From positions 25,001 to 37,500 of the forward strand of contig QEYB01000404.1 in assembly GCA_017562135.1 (NCBI GenBank): a DNA stretch of 12,500 bases, written 5' to 3'. Both the position numbers and the translations under genes were made by a program. The notes under the pieces were generated by a model. It was given only the letters and a program-made list of their open reading frames with translations. It was not told where the DNA came from and did no database searches. Shown in pieces: positions 1 through 8,621 of this stretch. This stretch comes from Dipylidium caninum (taxonomy: Eukaryota; Platyhelminthes; Cestoda; Cyclophyllidea; Dipylidiidae). The number at the start of each line of letters is the position of its first letter. The first letter of the stretch is position 1.

Positions 1-369
1 GCCGTGTGTCGGCGACGGATCCTTCAAATGTCTGCCCTATCAACTTTCGATGGTAGGTGACCTGCCTACCATGGTGATAACGGGTAACGGGGAATCAGGG
101 TTCGATTCCGGAGAGGGAGCCTGAGAAACGGCTACCACTTCCAAGGGAGGCAGCAGGCGCGCAAATTACCCACTCCCAGCACGGGGAGGTGGTGACGAAA
201 AATACCGATGCGGGACTCCTTAAAGAGGCTCCGTAATCGGAATGAGTGGACTCTAAATCCTTTCACGAGGATCAATTGGAGGGCAAGTCTGGTGCCAGCA
301 GCCGCGGTAACTCCAGCTCCAATAGCGTATATTAAAGTTGCTGCAGTTAAAAAGCTCGTAGTTGGATCT

Positions 370-890
370 CGGTTGCATTGTCGCCTCCCGGTACTTGGGC
401 GGCTGGTGTGTGGCCTACGGTGCACTGTAGTGGTGTTGCTGCGCCGGCCCGTCTGTCTGTTCGCCTGTTCGTTGGCTCGCCTTGTCGCTGATCGCCTGAT
501 CGCCCGCCCGTTATGAGGTGCGCGTGACTGCGTGCGGAGTGTCGCCTGGCGGTGTGTGTTCCGCCATCGTTGGCCTCTTCGCGTGGGCCATTGCGTGCTT
601 GCGGTGTTGACGGTGTTGGTGATTTTGGCGGTGTTGGCGAGCGGCGGCGGCAGCCGGGGCATTTGGTGGTGGCGACGCCGTGGCGGTGTTGCCGGGGCCA
701 TTAATTAGCACTGTCGCGTCAAGCTGGGGGTTCGGCGGTGCCACCTTTGAGCCATGTCTGTGGCCTCACGGTCGCAGGGTGTGGACGGGTGTCGGATAGG
801 GCCCTGCATACACTGTGGGGCCTGTCGGCCCGTCTGCATGCCTTTGGATGCCCTTCAAAAGGTGTCTGTGGCGGATGGCAACGTTTACTT
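370..890 (+). other. 18S V4 variable region, greatly expanded
   Basis: This stretch lies between the conserved 'AAAAAGCTCGTAGTTGGATC' block (349-368) and the conserved 'TTGAGTGCTCAAA' area near 900, which places it as V4. It is about 500 bases, well above the usual roughly 230-260 in animals. It is GT- and GC-rich with low-complexity runs such as GCCTGTTCG/CGCCTGATCGCC and repeated GGTGTTG words at 600-640. It reappears in the - strand copy at about 11420-11938. Enlarged V4 is known for flatworms, including tapeworms. Open frames across it (for example 208-516) are by-products of base composition. Confidence 0.8.
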
Positions 891-1499
891 TTGAACAAAT
901 TTGAGTGCTCAAATCAGGCCGAGGTTGCCTGAAAATTCTTGCATGGAATAATGGAATAGGACTTCGGTTCTATTTCGTTGGTTTTCGGATCCGAAGTAAT
1001 GATCAATAGAGACAGGCGGGGACGTTTGTATGGCTGCGCTAGAGGTGAAATTCATGGACCGTAGCCAGACAGACTAAAGCGAAAGCATTCGTCAAGCATG
1101 TTTTCATTGGCCATGAGCGAAAGTCAGAGGCTCGAAGACGATCAGATACCGTCCTAGTTCTGACCATAAACGATGCCAACTGACGATTCCGTGGTGGTAG
1201 TGCAGAAGCAACCTTCCACGGGCAGTCCCCGGGAAAACCCTTAAGTCTTTGGGTTCCGGGGGAAGTATGGTTGCAAAGCTGAAACTTAAAGAATTGACGG
1301 AAGGGCACAAACAGGAGTGGAGCCTGCGGCTTAATTTGACTCAACACGGGAAAACTCACCCGGGCCGGACACTATGAGGATTGACAGATTGATGGCTCTT
1401 TCTTGATTTGGTGGTTGGTGGTGCATGGCCGTTCTTAGTTGGTGGAGCGATTTGTCTGGTTAATTCCGATAACGAACGAGACTCCAACCTGCTAATTAG

Positions 1500-1748
1500 T
1501 GCGTTTGTCCACTGCTCCTGCGTAGGCGGTGCTGGACGAGGCTGCTGTCGTGGGCGTGATGCCTTCTCCATGTCCTCGTCTGCCTCCTCCTCCTCCTCCG
1601 TCCTTCCTCCGCCTCCTCCTTCGGATGGATGGATGGATGGGTGGACGGATGGATGGATGGGTGGACGGTTGGGCGGATGGATGTGGGGTTGGTGCTTGCG
1701 GCGGTCGGCCGGTCGGGCGTTAGCCTCCGGGTGCGGCGCGAATGCCTA
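1500..1748 (+). other. 18S V7 expansion with GGAT/GGAC tandem tract
   Basis: An insert of about 250 bases sits between the conserved 'CTAATTAGT' side of helix 43 and the conserved 'CTTCTTAGAGGGACAAG' at 1748-1764, which identifies V7. It holds a CTCCTC-type pyrimidine tract (1584-1620), then a tandem tract at 1623-1684 built from GGAT units with interspersed GGGTGGAC. The tract has a higher-order period: four or three GGATs, GGGTGGAC, then again. The same structure occurs in the other copy (10560-10805, repeat at about 10627-10689), so it belongs to the gene and is not a read error. Confidence 0.8.
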
Positions 1749-2126
1749 CTTCTTAGAGGGACAAGCGGGAGAAGCCGCACGAAATAGAGCAATAACAGGT
1801 CTGTGATGCCCTTAGATGTCCGGGGCCGCACGCGCGCTACATTGACGGTGCCAGCGAGTGAGACTCCTGGTCTGAGAGGGCTGGGTAAACTGGTCAAATC
1901 ACCGTCACGACAGGGATCGGGGCTTGGAATTGTCCCCCGTGAACGAGGAATTCCTAGTAAGTGCAAGTCATAAGCTTGCGCTGATTACGTCCCTGCCCTT
2001 TGTACACACCGCCGTCGCTACTACCGATTGAATGGTTTAGTAAGGTCCTTGGATCGGTGCCATTGTGACGTTCGCCGAGAGGGGATCGTCCAGCAGGCGC
2101 TGAGAAGACGACCGAACTTGATCATT

Positions 2127-2184
<58 letters not shown>

Positions 2185-2196
2185 CGCGTTCTACTT

Positions 2197-2214
2197 TGTG
2201 TGTGTGTGTGTGTG
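2197..2214 (+). repeat. (TG)n microsatellite 1 in ITS1
   Basis: Nine TG units at 2197-2214, just after the 18S end. The mirrored tract at 10093-10112 has ten CA units, so the two arms differ by one repeat. Confidence 0.9.
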
Positions 2215-2413
2215 GGTGGCGACGCGGTCGTTGTTGCCGTGGTCGTCGCTGTGCAATCTGGCTATCTCGCCACCTTAGCCATCTAGCTGTCTGGCTAGTT
2301 AGCTAGGGTGGGCGTTATTGTTTTACCCGCTACGATGGGGTGCCTGATCTGCCTAACGCCTGAGGTCGGGTATGCTCGCCTCCGCCTACTCCCACTCCTG
2401 CTCCTCATTGTAT

Positions 2414-2432
2414 ATGTGTGTGTGTGTGTGTG
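2414..2432 (+). repeat. (TG)n microsatellite 2 in ITS1
   Basis: About nine TG units following TATA. The mirrored CA tract at 9875-9892 has the same unit count. Confidence 0.88.
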
Positions 2433-2844
2433 AGCGTGAGGTTGAAGGTGTAGGTGAGGCCGGTCCATACCGGGCGGCAGAAGAGTGCGTGTATACGCGT
2501 GTGTATGCATGCGCGAGGCGTAAGAGGTTGGGACTGCAGTTGTTGTTGTTTTGCTGCTGGCCTGAGCGATTTGGACTGCGGGCTACGGCGACGAGTTGTG
2601 TGTAGACTGTGGACCTCCGCCCGTCATGTGTCGCATTCAGTGTACTGCGTTGTGTTCGACTGAGCGTTTGACTCGGTCGAAGTGGGCGCTTCTGTGAGTG
2701 AGGATTGGGTGGGCTCGGTTCACCCGATCGCGCCTACTACGAAGTGTGTCCCCCTCGGTGTGTTGGCACCGTCGACATGCTATTCACGCACATCCATTGT
2801 GGCGGTGATATAACTGGGCTCGCTTTTAGCGGCCATCATGCAAC

Positions 2845-3004
2845 TAACTGTATGCGGTGGATCACTCGGCTCGTGGTGTCGATGAAGAGTGGCAGCCAAC
2901 TGTGTGAATTAGTGTGAATCGCAGACTGCTTTGAACGTCGACATCTCGAACGCACTTTGCGGCCACAGGCTTGCCTGTGGCCACGTCTGTCCGAGCGTCG
3001 GCTT
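2845..3004 (+). rRNA. 5.8S rRNA
   Basis: RNA that pairs with 28S in the large subunit. It is recognised by 'GCGGTGGATCACTCGGCTCG' at 2854-2873, 'GTGTGAATCGCAGACTGC' near 2912, and the stem 'CCACAGGC' / 'GCCTGTGG' near 2963-2982. The start was chosen seven bases plus two upstream of GCGGTGG by analogy with vertebrate 5.8S; the end follows GCGTCGGCTT. Length is 160, against 158 in the second copy. The excess is two added Gs (CTCGTGGTGTCG near 2871 and GAGTGGCAGCC near 2888), where the second copy has the expected CTCGTGTGTCG and GAGTGCAGCC. The variant 'GAAGAGTGCAGCCAACTGTG' is typical of flukes and tapeworms as I recall it. Confidence 0.96.
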
Positions 3005-3090
3005 ATAAACTATCGCTACGCTAACGCGTAGCGGCTTTGGAGGATTGCCCGACTTCCACATGCCCTGGGGCGTGCAGTGTGTAGAGCCAG

Positions 3091-3114
3091 GCTGAGGCTG
3101 AGGCTGAGGCTGAG
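3091..3114 (+). repeat. GCTGAG hexamer array in ITS2
   Basis: Four perfect GCTGAG units, followed by CGGCCTGAGG. The mirrored copy at 9189-9218 has five clean CCTCAG units, so arm 1 breaks the last unit with about three extra bases. Confidence 0.88.
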
Positions 3115-3314
3115 CGGCCTGAGGCATGCGGCTGCGGGGATGGGGGTGTGTCGAGGCTTCCTCTCAAGGTGTCGTCGCGTTAGGCGCCTGGAGATGCGGT
3201 AGTTGAGCGAATGGCGGGTGGCTGCGATAGGAGCGAATGTTGCCTGCCGGTCTGTGCTATCCCTGAGGTCCACCGGGTGTTTGGGTGGGGCTGTTTGTTG
3301 GTGCCTGCCCATCT

Positions 3315-3343
3315 GCCCCTATGTGCCCCTATGTGCCCTATGT
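3315..3343 (+). repeat. GCCCCTATGT decamer array in ITS2
   Basis: Three units: two of ten bases (3315-3334) and a third of nine (3335-3343, one C short). The mirrored array at 8968-8997 has three perfect ten-base units, which suggests the missing C is a read error. Confidence 0.85.
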
Positions 3344-3354
3344 GTCCGTGCCGC

Positions 3355-3378
3355 GTGTGTGTGTGTGTGTGTGTGTGT
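3355..3378 (+). repeat. (GT)12 microsatellite in ITS2
   Basis: Twelve GT units at 3355-3378. The mirrored AC tract at 8934-8955 has eleven. Confidence 0.9.
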
Positions 3379-3652
3379 CCTCACAGCGTGTTACCACGGC
3401 CCTGGCTAGCTGGGTGCACAGTGGATAGGGTGGAGCGTGAGCAGGGATTAGTGCTAGTGGCGGGGATAGGCGTTCTCTGTGTTTAGCTGCGGTCTACGGT
3501 CGTGGCGGAGTTTGTCGGCGCGGTTGCGCTCTCGTGTTGGTGGCGCTGTGCACGCCGTAGATCGTAGTGTTAACATTTGCTCTTGTCGCTGCATTGTCAT
3601 TGTATCGTTGTCTCCATGTGTACATCCTCGGTTGGGCTGGGGCTATACCATG

Positions 3653-3696
3653 GCTATGCTATGCTCTATGCTATGCTATGCTATGCTATGCTATGC
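3653..3696 (+). repeat. CTATG pentamer array near the ITS2 3' end
   Basis: Two CTATG units, a stray CT, then six more, ending at CTACGG. The mirror at 8622-8660 has seven uninterrupted units. The stray CT and the unit difference account for seven bases of the length difference between arms. Confidence 0.9.
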
Positions 3697-4100
3697 TACG
3701 GCTGTGGTTTCACGCCCTGCCCTGACCTCGGATCAAGACGTGGAATACCGCTGAACTTAAGCATATAAATTAAGCGGAGGAAAAGAAACTAACAAGGATT
3801 CCCTGAGTATACGGCGAGTGAAAAGGGAAGAAGCCCAGCACCGAAGCCTGCGGCGGTTTCGCTGTTAGGCAATGTGGTGTTGTGGGTCGGCTAGCGGGGC
3901 CGCCGCTCCACCCGAAGTCCAGCAGTGAGTATGGTTGTGACTGGATTTGGCCAAAGAGGGTGAGAGGCCCGTACGGGTGGGGTCGCTAGACAAGTGAGGC
4001 GGTTCACCAGGCCGACCGTAGAGTCGGGTTGTTTGAGATTGCAGCCAAATGGGTGGTAGACTCCATCCCAAGCTAAATACGTACACGAGTCGATAGCGTA

Positions 4101-4138
<38 letters not shown>

Positions 4139-4199
4139 GAGAGAGTAAAGAGTACGTGAAACGTGTAATGCAGGTAACGGGTGGCGTAAGCGCCAGCCG

Positions 4200-4960
4200 G
4201 AGGATTCAGCTAGCCGAGTTGTGGGAGTTGGCCGAGGTAGATGCAGTAGTCCGCTCTTTGGTTTTTGGGAGCGGGGCTGGGTGTGTGGATACCCCCTTGG
4301 GGGGTTGACACGCATCTAATGCTATGCGTGCGGGGCTGGTTGCCGGTGCATACTACTTCAGTGGACGGGGCCACTCGGCTGGTGCACTTTCTCCGCGGTG
4401 TGACGCCACGACCCGGTGGTGTGTTGCCAATCTACCGTGGTCGAGTCGTGGCTACTTGGGCGTTACGTTGTGGTCGTCAGGTCAACGGGCTAGGTGGTCA
4501 CGATCGCGGGCGGAGTGAGTGAACGGCGCGGCGTGCTCTGGTGCTGGCGTGTGATCGTGCGCACTCACCGTCAACGGTGGGTCGGCGCAGCCTGCTGCCG
4601 TGATGCTCTCCCTGTGGGGAGGGGAGGGCCGTCGACTCCTCGGCGGGCCACGGTGGTATTGTGGGACTAGTGTGCAAAAGCAAATCGGTCTTGTCCGCCC
4701 ATTGTCTCCTCGTATCGGAACTCGTCAGTGTGTCGGCGAGGGTGAATGAATTGCGGCATCCGGACGCGCGCGTTATCACGGTGTGAGAGATTAATTGCAT
4801 TCAGGGGGCCGTCATTTCTGCGATGGGTTGGGGGGCCTGGTCGCTGTGTCGTCCGTCAAGAGCGGACGCCGGCGGGCGGTTCGCACGGGGTTGCTATAGG
4901 AATGTTCGGCCGCGTCTGCTTTCAGCGCATTGCTGTGCCGAGGGTGTGACAGTCGTGGCG
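4200..4960 (+). other. 28S D2 divergent domain
   Basis: This expansion segment sits between the conserved 'AGTACGTGAAACGTGTAATG' block (4151-4170) and the conserved block around 4980-5010. It contains the palindrome ACCCCCTTGGGGGGT near 4291 and GC-rich hairpin-forming stretches such as CTCACCGTCAAC/GTGGG near 4563. It is the part of the unit where the two arms differ most: between 4295 and 5001 arm 1 has about 36 more bases than arm 2. Confidence 0.75.
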
Positions 4961-6063
4961 CTGTGGTAGACGAGCTACCCGACCCGTCTTGAAACACGGA
5001 CCAAGGAGTTTAAAACATGTATGCGAGGTCAAAGGGTCCTACGAAACCGCCGAAGGCGTAGTGAAAGTGAGGCTCGCGCTGTGGTCCTTGTTCTTCCCTG
5101 CTCTATTGTGGGCGTGGACGCGGATGTGGAGCGACGTGGTGAGATCCCGTTGTGTAGGCGCTCTTTTCGCTGTGCTGTGTGCACAGTCGAGGCCGGCGGG
5201 CGCATCACCGCCCGTCCCATGGTGTGGTCATCGACTTTGGTTAAGGCTTCGGACGTGTGTGCGTGTATGTGTGCTGCGTGTGTTCGGGTCTAACGCCAGT
5301 CGTTTGCGTCACCGGGGCGGTGCATGAGCATACATGTTGGACCCGAAAGATGGTGAACTATGCTTGCGTAGGTTGAAAGCCAGAGGAAACTCTGGTGGAG
5401 GACCGTAGCGATTCTGACGTGCAAATCGATCGTTCAAACGTGAGTATAGGGGCGAAAGACTAATCGAACCATCTAGTAGCTGGTTCCTCCGAAGTTTCCC
5501 TCAGGATAGCTGGCATTCATTGGCATAATCAGTTTTATCGTAAAGCGAATGATTAGAGGTGCTGGGTTCGAAACGAGCTTCAACCTATTCTCAAACTTTA
5601 AATGGGTGAGAGGCTCGACTCGCCCCGCTATGTTCTGGCCGCGTGGTCAGGCCTACAGGAGTCGGGCGTTGAATGTGCGAATGCCAAGTGGGCCATTTTT
5701 GGTAAGCAGAACTGGCGCTGGGGTGGGATGAACCAAATAAACGCCCGGTTAAGGTGCCTAACACTGAACGCTCATGAGACACCACAAAGGTGTTGGTTAT
5801 ACAGACAGCAGGACGGTTGGCATGGAAGTCGGCATCCGCTAAGGAGTGTGTAACGACTCACCTGCGAATTGACCAGCCCTGAAAATGGATGGCGCTAGAG
5901 CGTCGGACCTATACGGGCCGTCATCGCAAGCTGGGCGGAGTTGGGCCAAACTGTGCTGCGTTACGACGTTGCGCTGGTGGTCTGGCCAGGGTCCAGGCAT
6001 GGAGTGCGATGGCGAGTAGGAGGGTCGCCGTGGTGAGCGTAGAAGCCTCGGGCGTGGGCCTGG

Positions 6064-6316
6064 TGGAGCCGCCACGGGTGCAGATCTTGGTGGTAGTAGC
6101 AAATATTCAAGTGAGAAGCCTTGAGGGCCGAGGTGGAGAAGAGGTTCCATGGGAACAGCAATTGTCCATGGTCAGGCGGTCCTAAGCGATCCGGTGACTC
6201 GGTACGGAGTCGTGGGGTGCCTCTTCTGTGTGTGCGTGCGTGCGTTGTGGTGTGTGTGTGGCATGTACGCTGGCAGCCCCTCGGAGCGGAAAAGGGAATC
6301 GGGTTAATATTCCGAC
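6064..6316 (+). other. Single-copy loop between palindrome arms (28S sequence)
   Basis: These 253 bases of + strand 28S have no mirror in the window. They run on without a break from arm 1 ('GTAGTAGCAAATATTC', 'AAAGGGAATCGGGTTAAT') and hold an expansion segment with a TG/TGCG-rich tract at 6227-6261. At the far edge, TATTCCGAC is joined directly to CCAGGCCCACGCC, which is the reverse complement of 6051-6063. A loop of this kind is expected of a fold-back or strand-switch event and would be absent in a simple hairpin read-through. Confidence 0.9.
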
Positions 6317-6860
6317 CCAGGCCCACGCCCGAGGCTTCTACGCTCACCACGGCGACCCTCCTACTCGCCATCGCACTCCATGCCTGGACCCTGCCAGACC
6401 ACCAGCGCAACGTCGTAACGCAGCACAGTTGGCCCAACTCCGCCCAGCTTGCATGACGGCCGGTATAGGTTCCGACGCTCTAGCGCCATCCAGTTTCAGG
6501 GCTGGTCAATTCGGCAGGTGAGTCGTTACACACTCCTTAGCGGATGCCGACTTCCATGGCCACCGTCCTGCTGTCTGTATTAACCAACACCTTTTGTGGT
6601 GTCTCATGAGCGTCAGTGTTAGGACCTTAACGGGCGTTTGGTTCATCCCACAGCGCCAGTTCTGCTTACCAAAAAATGGCCCACTTGGCATTCGCACATT
6701 CAACGCCCGACTCCTGTAGGCCTGACCACGCGGGCCAGAACATAGCGGGGCGAGTCGAGCCTCTCACCCATTTAAAGTTTGAGAATAGGTTGAGCTCGTT
6801 TCGAACCCAGCACCTCTAATCATTCGCTTTACCGGATAAAACTGATTATGCCAATGAATG

Positions 6861-6913
<53 letters not shown>

Positions 6914-8187
6914 AGTCTTTCGCCCCTATACTCACGTTTGACGATCGATTTGCACGTCAGAATCGCTACGGTCCTCCACCAGAGTTTCCTCTGGCTTCAA
7001 CCTACGCAAGCATAGTTCACCATCTTTCGGGTCTCAACATGTATGCTCATGCACCGCCCCGGTGACGCAACGACGGCGTAGACTCGAACACACGCACACA
7101 TACACGCACACACGTCCGAAGCCTTACCAAAGTCGATGACCACACCATGGGACGGGCCGGTGATGCGCCCGCCGGCCTCGACTGTGCACACAGGCACAGC
7201 GAAAGAGCGCCTAACAACGGGATCTCACCACGTCGCTCCACATCCGCGTCCACCGCCCACAATGAGAGCGGGAAGAACAAGGACACAGCGCGAGCCTCAC
7301 TTTCACTACGCCTCGGGGTTTCGTAGGACCCTTTGACTCGCATACATGTTAAACTCCTTGGTCCGTGTTTCAAGACGGGTCGGGTAGCTCGTCTACCACA
7401 GCGCCACTGACTGTCACACCCTCGGCACCGCATGCGCTGAAAGCAGACGCGGCCGAACATTCCTATAGCGTGCCGAACCGCCGCCGGGTCCGCTCTTGAC
7501 GGACGACACAGCGACCAGGCCCAACACGCAGAAATGACGGCCCGAATGCAATTAATCTCTCACACCCGTGATACGCGCGCGCCGGATGCCGCAATCATCA
7601 CCTCGGCCACCACTGACGAGTGATACGAGGAGACGAATGGGGCGGACAAGACCGATGCTTTGCACAGTCCCTAATACCACCGTGGCCCGCCGAGGAGTCG
7701 ACGGCCTCCCCCTCCCCACAGGGGGAGAGATCACGGCAGAGGCTGCGCCGACCCACCGTTGACGGTGAGTGCACGATCACACGCGACAGCACCAGAGCAC
7801 CGCCGCGCCGTTCACTCACTCCGCCCGCGATCGTGACCACCTAGCCCGTTGACCTGACGACCAACGTAACGCCAAGTAGGCACGACTCGACCACGGTAGA
7901 CTGGCAACACCACCGGTCGTGGCGTACACCGCGGAGAAAGTGCACCAGCCGAGTGGCCCGTCCACTGAGTAGTATGCACCGGCAACCAGCCCCGGCACGC
8001 ATAGCATTAGATGCGTGTCAACCCCCCAAGGGGGGTATCCACACACCCAGCCCCGCTCCCAACCAAAGAGCGGACTACTGCATCTACCTCGGCCAACTCC
8101 CACAACTCGGCTAGCTGAATCCTCCGGGCTGGCGGCTTGACGCCACCCGTTTACCTGCATACGGTTTCACGTACTCTTTACTCTCTC

Positions 8188-8234
<47 letters not shown>

Positions 8235-8601
8235 ACTCGTGTACGTATTTAGCCTTGGATGGAGTCTACCACCCACTTTGGGCTGCAATCTCAAACAACC
8301 CGACTCTACGGTCGGCCTGGTGAACCGCCTCACTTGTCTGCGACCCCACCCGTACGGGCCTCTCACCCTCTTTGGGCCAAATCCAGTCACAACCATACTC
8401 ACTGCTGGACTTCGGGTGGAGCGGCGGCCCCGCTAGCCGACCCACACACCACATTGCCTAACAGCGAAACCGCCGCAGGCTTCGGTGCTGGGCTTCTCCC
8501 TTTTCACTCGCCGTTACTCAGGGAATCCTTGTTAGTTTCTTTTCCTCCGCTTATTTATATGCTTAAGTTCAGCGGGTATTCACGTCTGATCCGAGGTCAG
8601 G
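6317..8601 (-). rRNA. 28S rRNA 5' part, reverse copy
   Basis: Second copy of the 28S 5' part, starting at 8601 on the - strand and cut at 6317 by the junction. Read on the - strand it has clean conserved blocks: 'GATCAGACGTGAATACCCGC' near 8591-8572, 'AGCATATAAATAAGCGGAGG', 'CCAAGGCTAAATACGTACAC', 'CAAGGAGTTTAACATGTATG' near 7360-7341, 'TTATCCGGTAAAGCGAATG' near 6841-6823. It ends about 250 bases earlier in the gene than the + copy because the loop is present once only. This copy is the better template for comparison with other species. Confidence 0.96.
7350..8110 (-). other. 28S D2 divergent domain, reverse copy
   Basis: Mirror of the + strand D2 region. It carries the same palindrome (ACCCCCCAAGGGGGGT near 8021) and the same order of GC-rich stretches, without the many small insertions seen in arm 1. 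Confidence 0.7.
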
Positions 8602-8621
8602 GCAGGCGTGAACCACAGCCG

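Larger units (their letters stand above)
1..2184 (+). rRNA. 18S (small subunit) rRNA, 5' end missing
   Basis: RNA of the small ribosomal subunit. Conserved blocks seen in order: the 'TCAACTTTCGATGGTAGG' block near 38, 'GTGCCAGCAGCCGCGGTAA' at 291-309 (the 530 loop), 'AGAGGTGAAATTC' near 1041, 'GAATTGACGGAAGGGCAC' near 1291, 'TGTACACACCGCC' near 2001 and the 3' end 'GTGAACCTGCGGAAGGATCA' running to ATTA at 2184. Base 1 is already about 300 bases into the gene; the - strand copy shows another 193 bases upstream. The gene is longer than a typical 1.8 kb metazoan 18S because V4 and V7 are expanded. Several invariant sites look damaged compared with the second copy: 'GGCACAAACAGG' at 1305-1316 where 'GGCACCACCAGG' is expected, and one C missing from 'CACCGCCCGTCGC' near 2008. 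These look like sequencing errors rather than biology. The 3' boundary is set by homology to the universal 18S terminus. Confidence 0.97.
2185..2844 (+). other. Internal transcribed spacer 1 (ITS1)
   Basis: This is the spacer between the 18S 3' end (ATTA, 2184) and the 5.8S start (about 2845). It is removed during processing of the polymerase I precursor. It is about 660 bases, GT-rich on this strand, with two TG microsatellites and a GGACTGCAG/TTGTTGTTG stretch at 2530-2550. A CTAGCT-rich segment at 2260-2305 (GCCATCTAGCTGTCTGGCTA and neighbours) can form local hairpins. No gene is visible inside it. Confidence 0.93.
3005..3720 (+). other. Internal transcribed spacer 2 (ITS2)
   Basis: This is the spacer between 5.8S and 28S, about 715 bases here and 704 in the other copy. 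It contains 'TATCGCTACGCTAACGCG', a GCTGAG hexamer array, an imperfect GCCCCTATGT decamer array, a GT microsatellite and, at its 3' end, a CTATG pentamer array. It is GT-rich. No gene is visible inside it; open frames through it are low-complexity translations of the repeats. Confidence 0.93.
1..6063. repeat. Inverted repeat, arm 1
   Basis: Arm 1 of a palindrome of about 6 kb per arm. Base 1 pairs with 12307 and base 6063 with 6317. Anchors I checked by hand pair as 302/12006, 1053/11259, 2177/10132, 2860/9448, 3003/9307, 3731/8591, 4295/8031, 5001/7361, 5473/6902 and 6063/6317. Arm 1 is 6063 bases, arm 2 5991. Arm 1 is cut by the window start, so the repeat presumably continues to the left. 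Confidence 0.97.
3721..6316 (+). rRNA. 28S (large subunit) rRNA, 5' part, broken at an inversion junction
   Basis: RNA of the large ribosomal subunit. Conserved blocks: 'GACCTCGGATC' at 3724-3734, 'GCTGAACTTAAGCATATAAA' near 3751, 'AAGTACCGTGAGGGAAAG' near 4105, 'GAAACACGGACCAAGGAGTT' at 4991-5010, 'ACCCGAAAGATGGTGAACTA' near 5341, 'TTCCCTCAGGATAGCTGGC' near 5496, 'GTAGCAAATATTCAAG' near 6096 and 'AAGGGAATCGGGTTAATATT' at 6292-6311. A full metazoan 28S is about 4 kb, so roughly two thirds is present. After 6316 the sequence does not continue into the 3' part but returns to the opposite strand of bases near 6063. Many small indels occur at conserved sites: an extra A in GGATCAAGACG (3733-3737), AAATTAAGCGG near 3767, GAGTATACGGCG near 3806, GTTTAAAACATG near 5008 and TTTATCGTAAAGCG near 5534. 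Confidence 0.96.

Noticed and set aside
208..516. A 102-codon frame identical in both arms (also 11792-12100 on -)
   Set aside because: It covers the universally conserved 18S 530-loop and the start of V4. Its sequence is fixed by rRNA function, so identity between copies is no sign of a protein.
2963..2982. Hairpin CCACAGGC/GCCTGTGG as a terminator
   Set aside because: It is the conserved 3' stem of 5.8S rRNA.
2197..3696. CRISPR array in the repeat-rich spacers
   Set aside because: The repeats are 2-10 base tandem units without unique spacers, in eukaryotic ITS.
4290..4305. Palindrome ACCCCCTTGGGGGGT as an operator or binding site
   Set aside because: It lies in the 28S D2 domain, where such self-complementary words form rRNA helices, and it is present in both arms.
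6064..6316. Mobile element (R1/R2-type) or intron in the 28S at the palindrome centre
   Set aside because: The loop is ordinary 28S sequence continuous with arm 1. There is no reverse transcriptase frame, poly(A) tail, intron core or target duplication, and the usual R1/R2 sites lie further 3' in 28S than this copy reaches.
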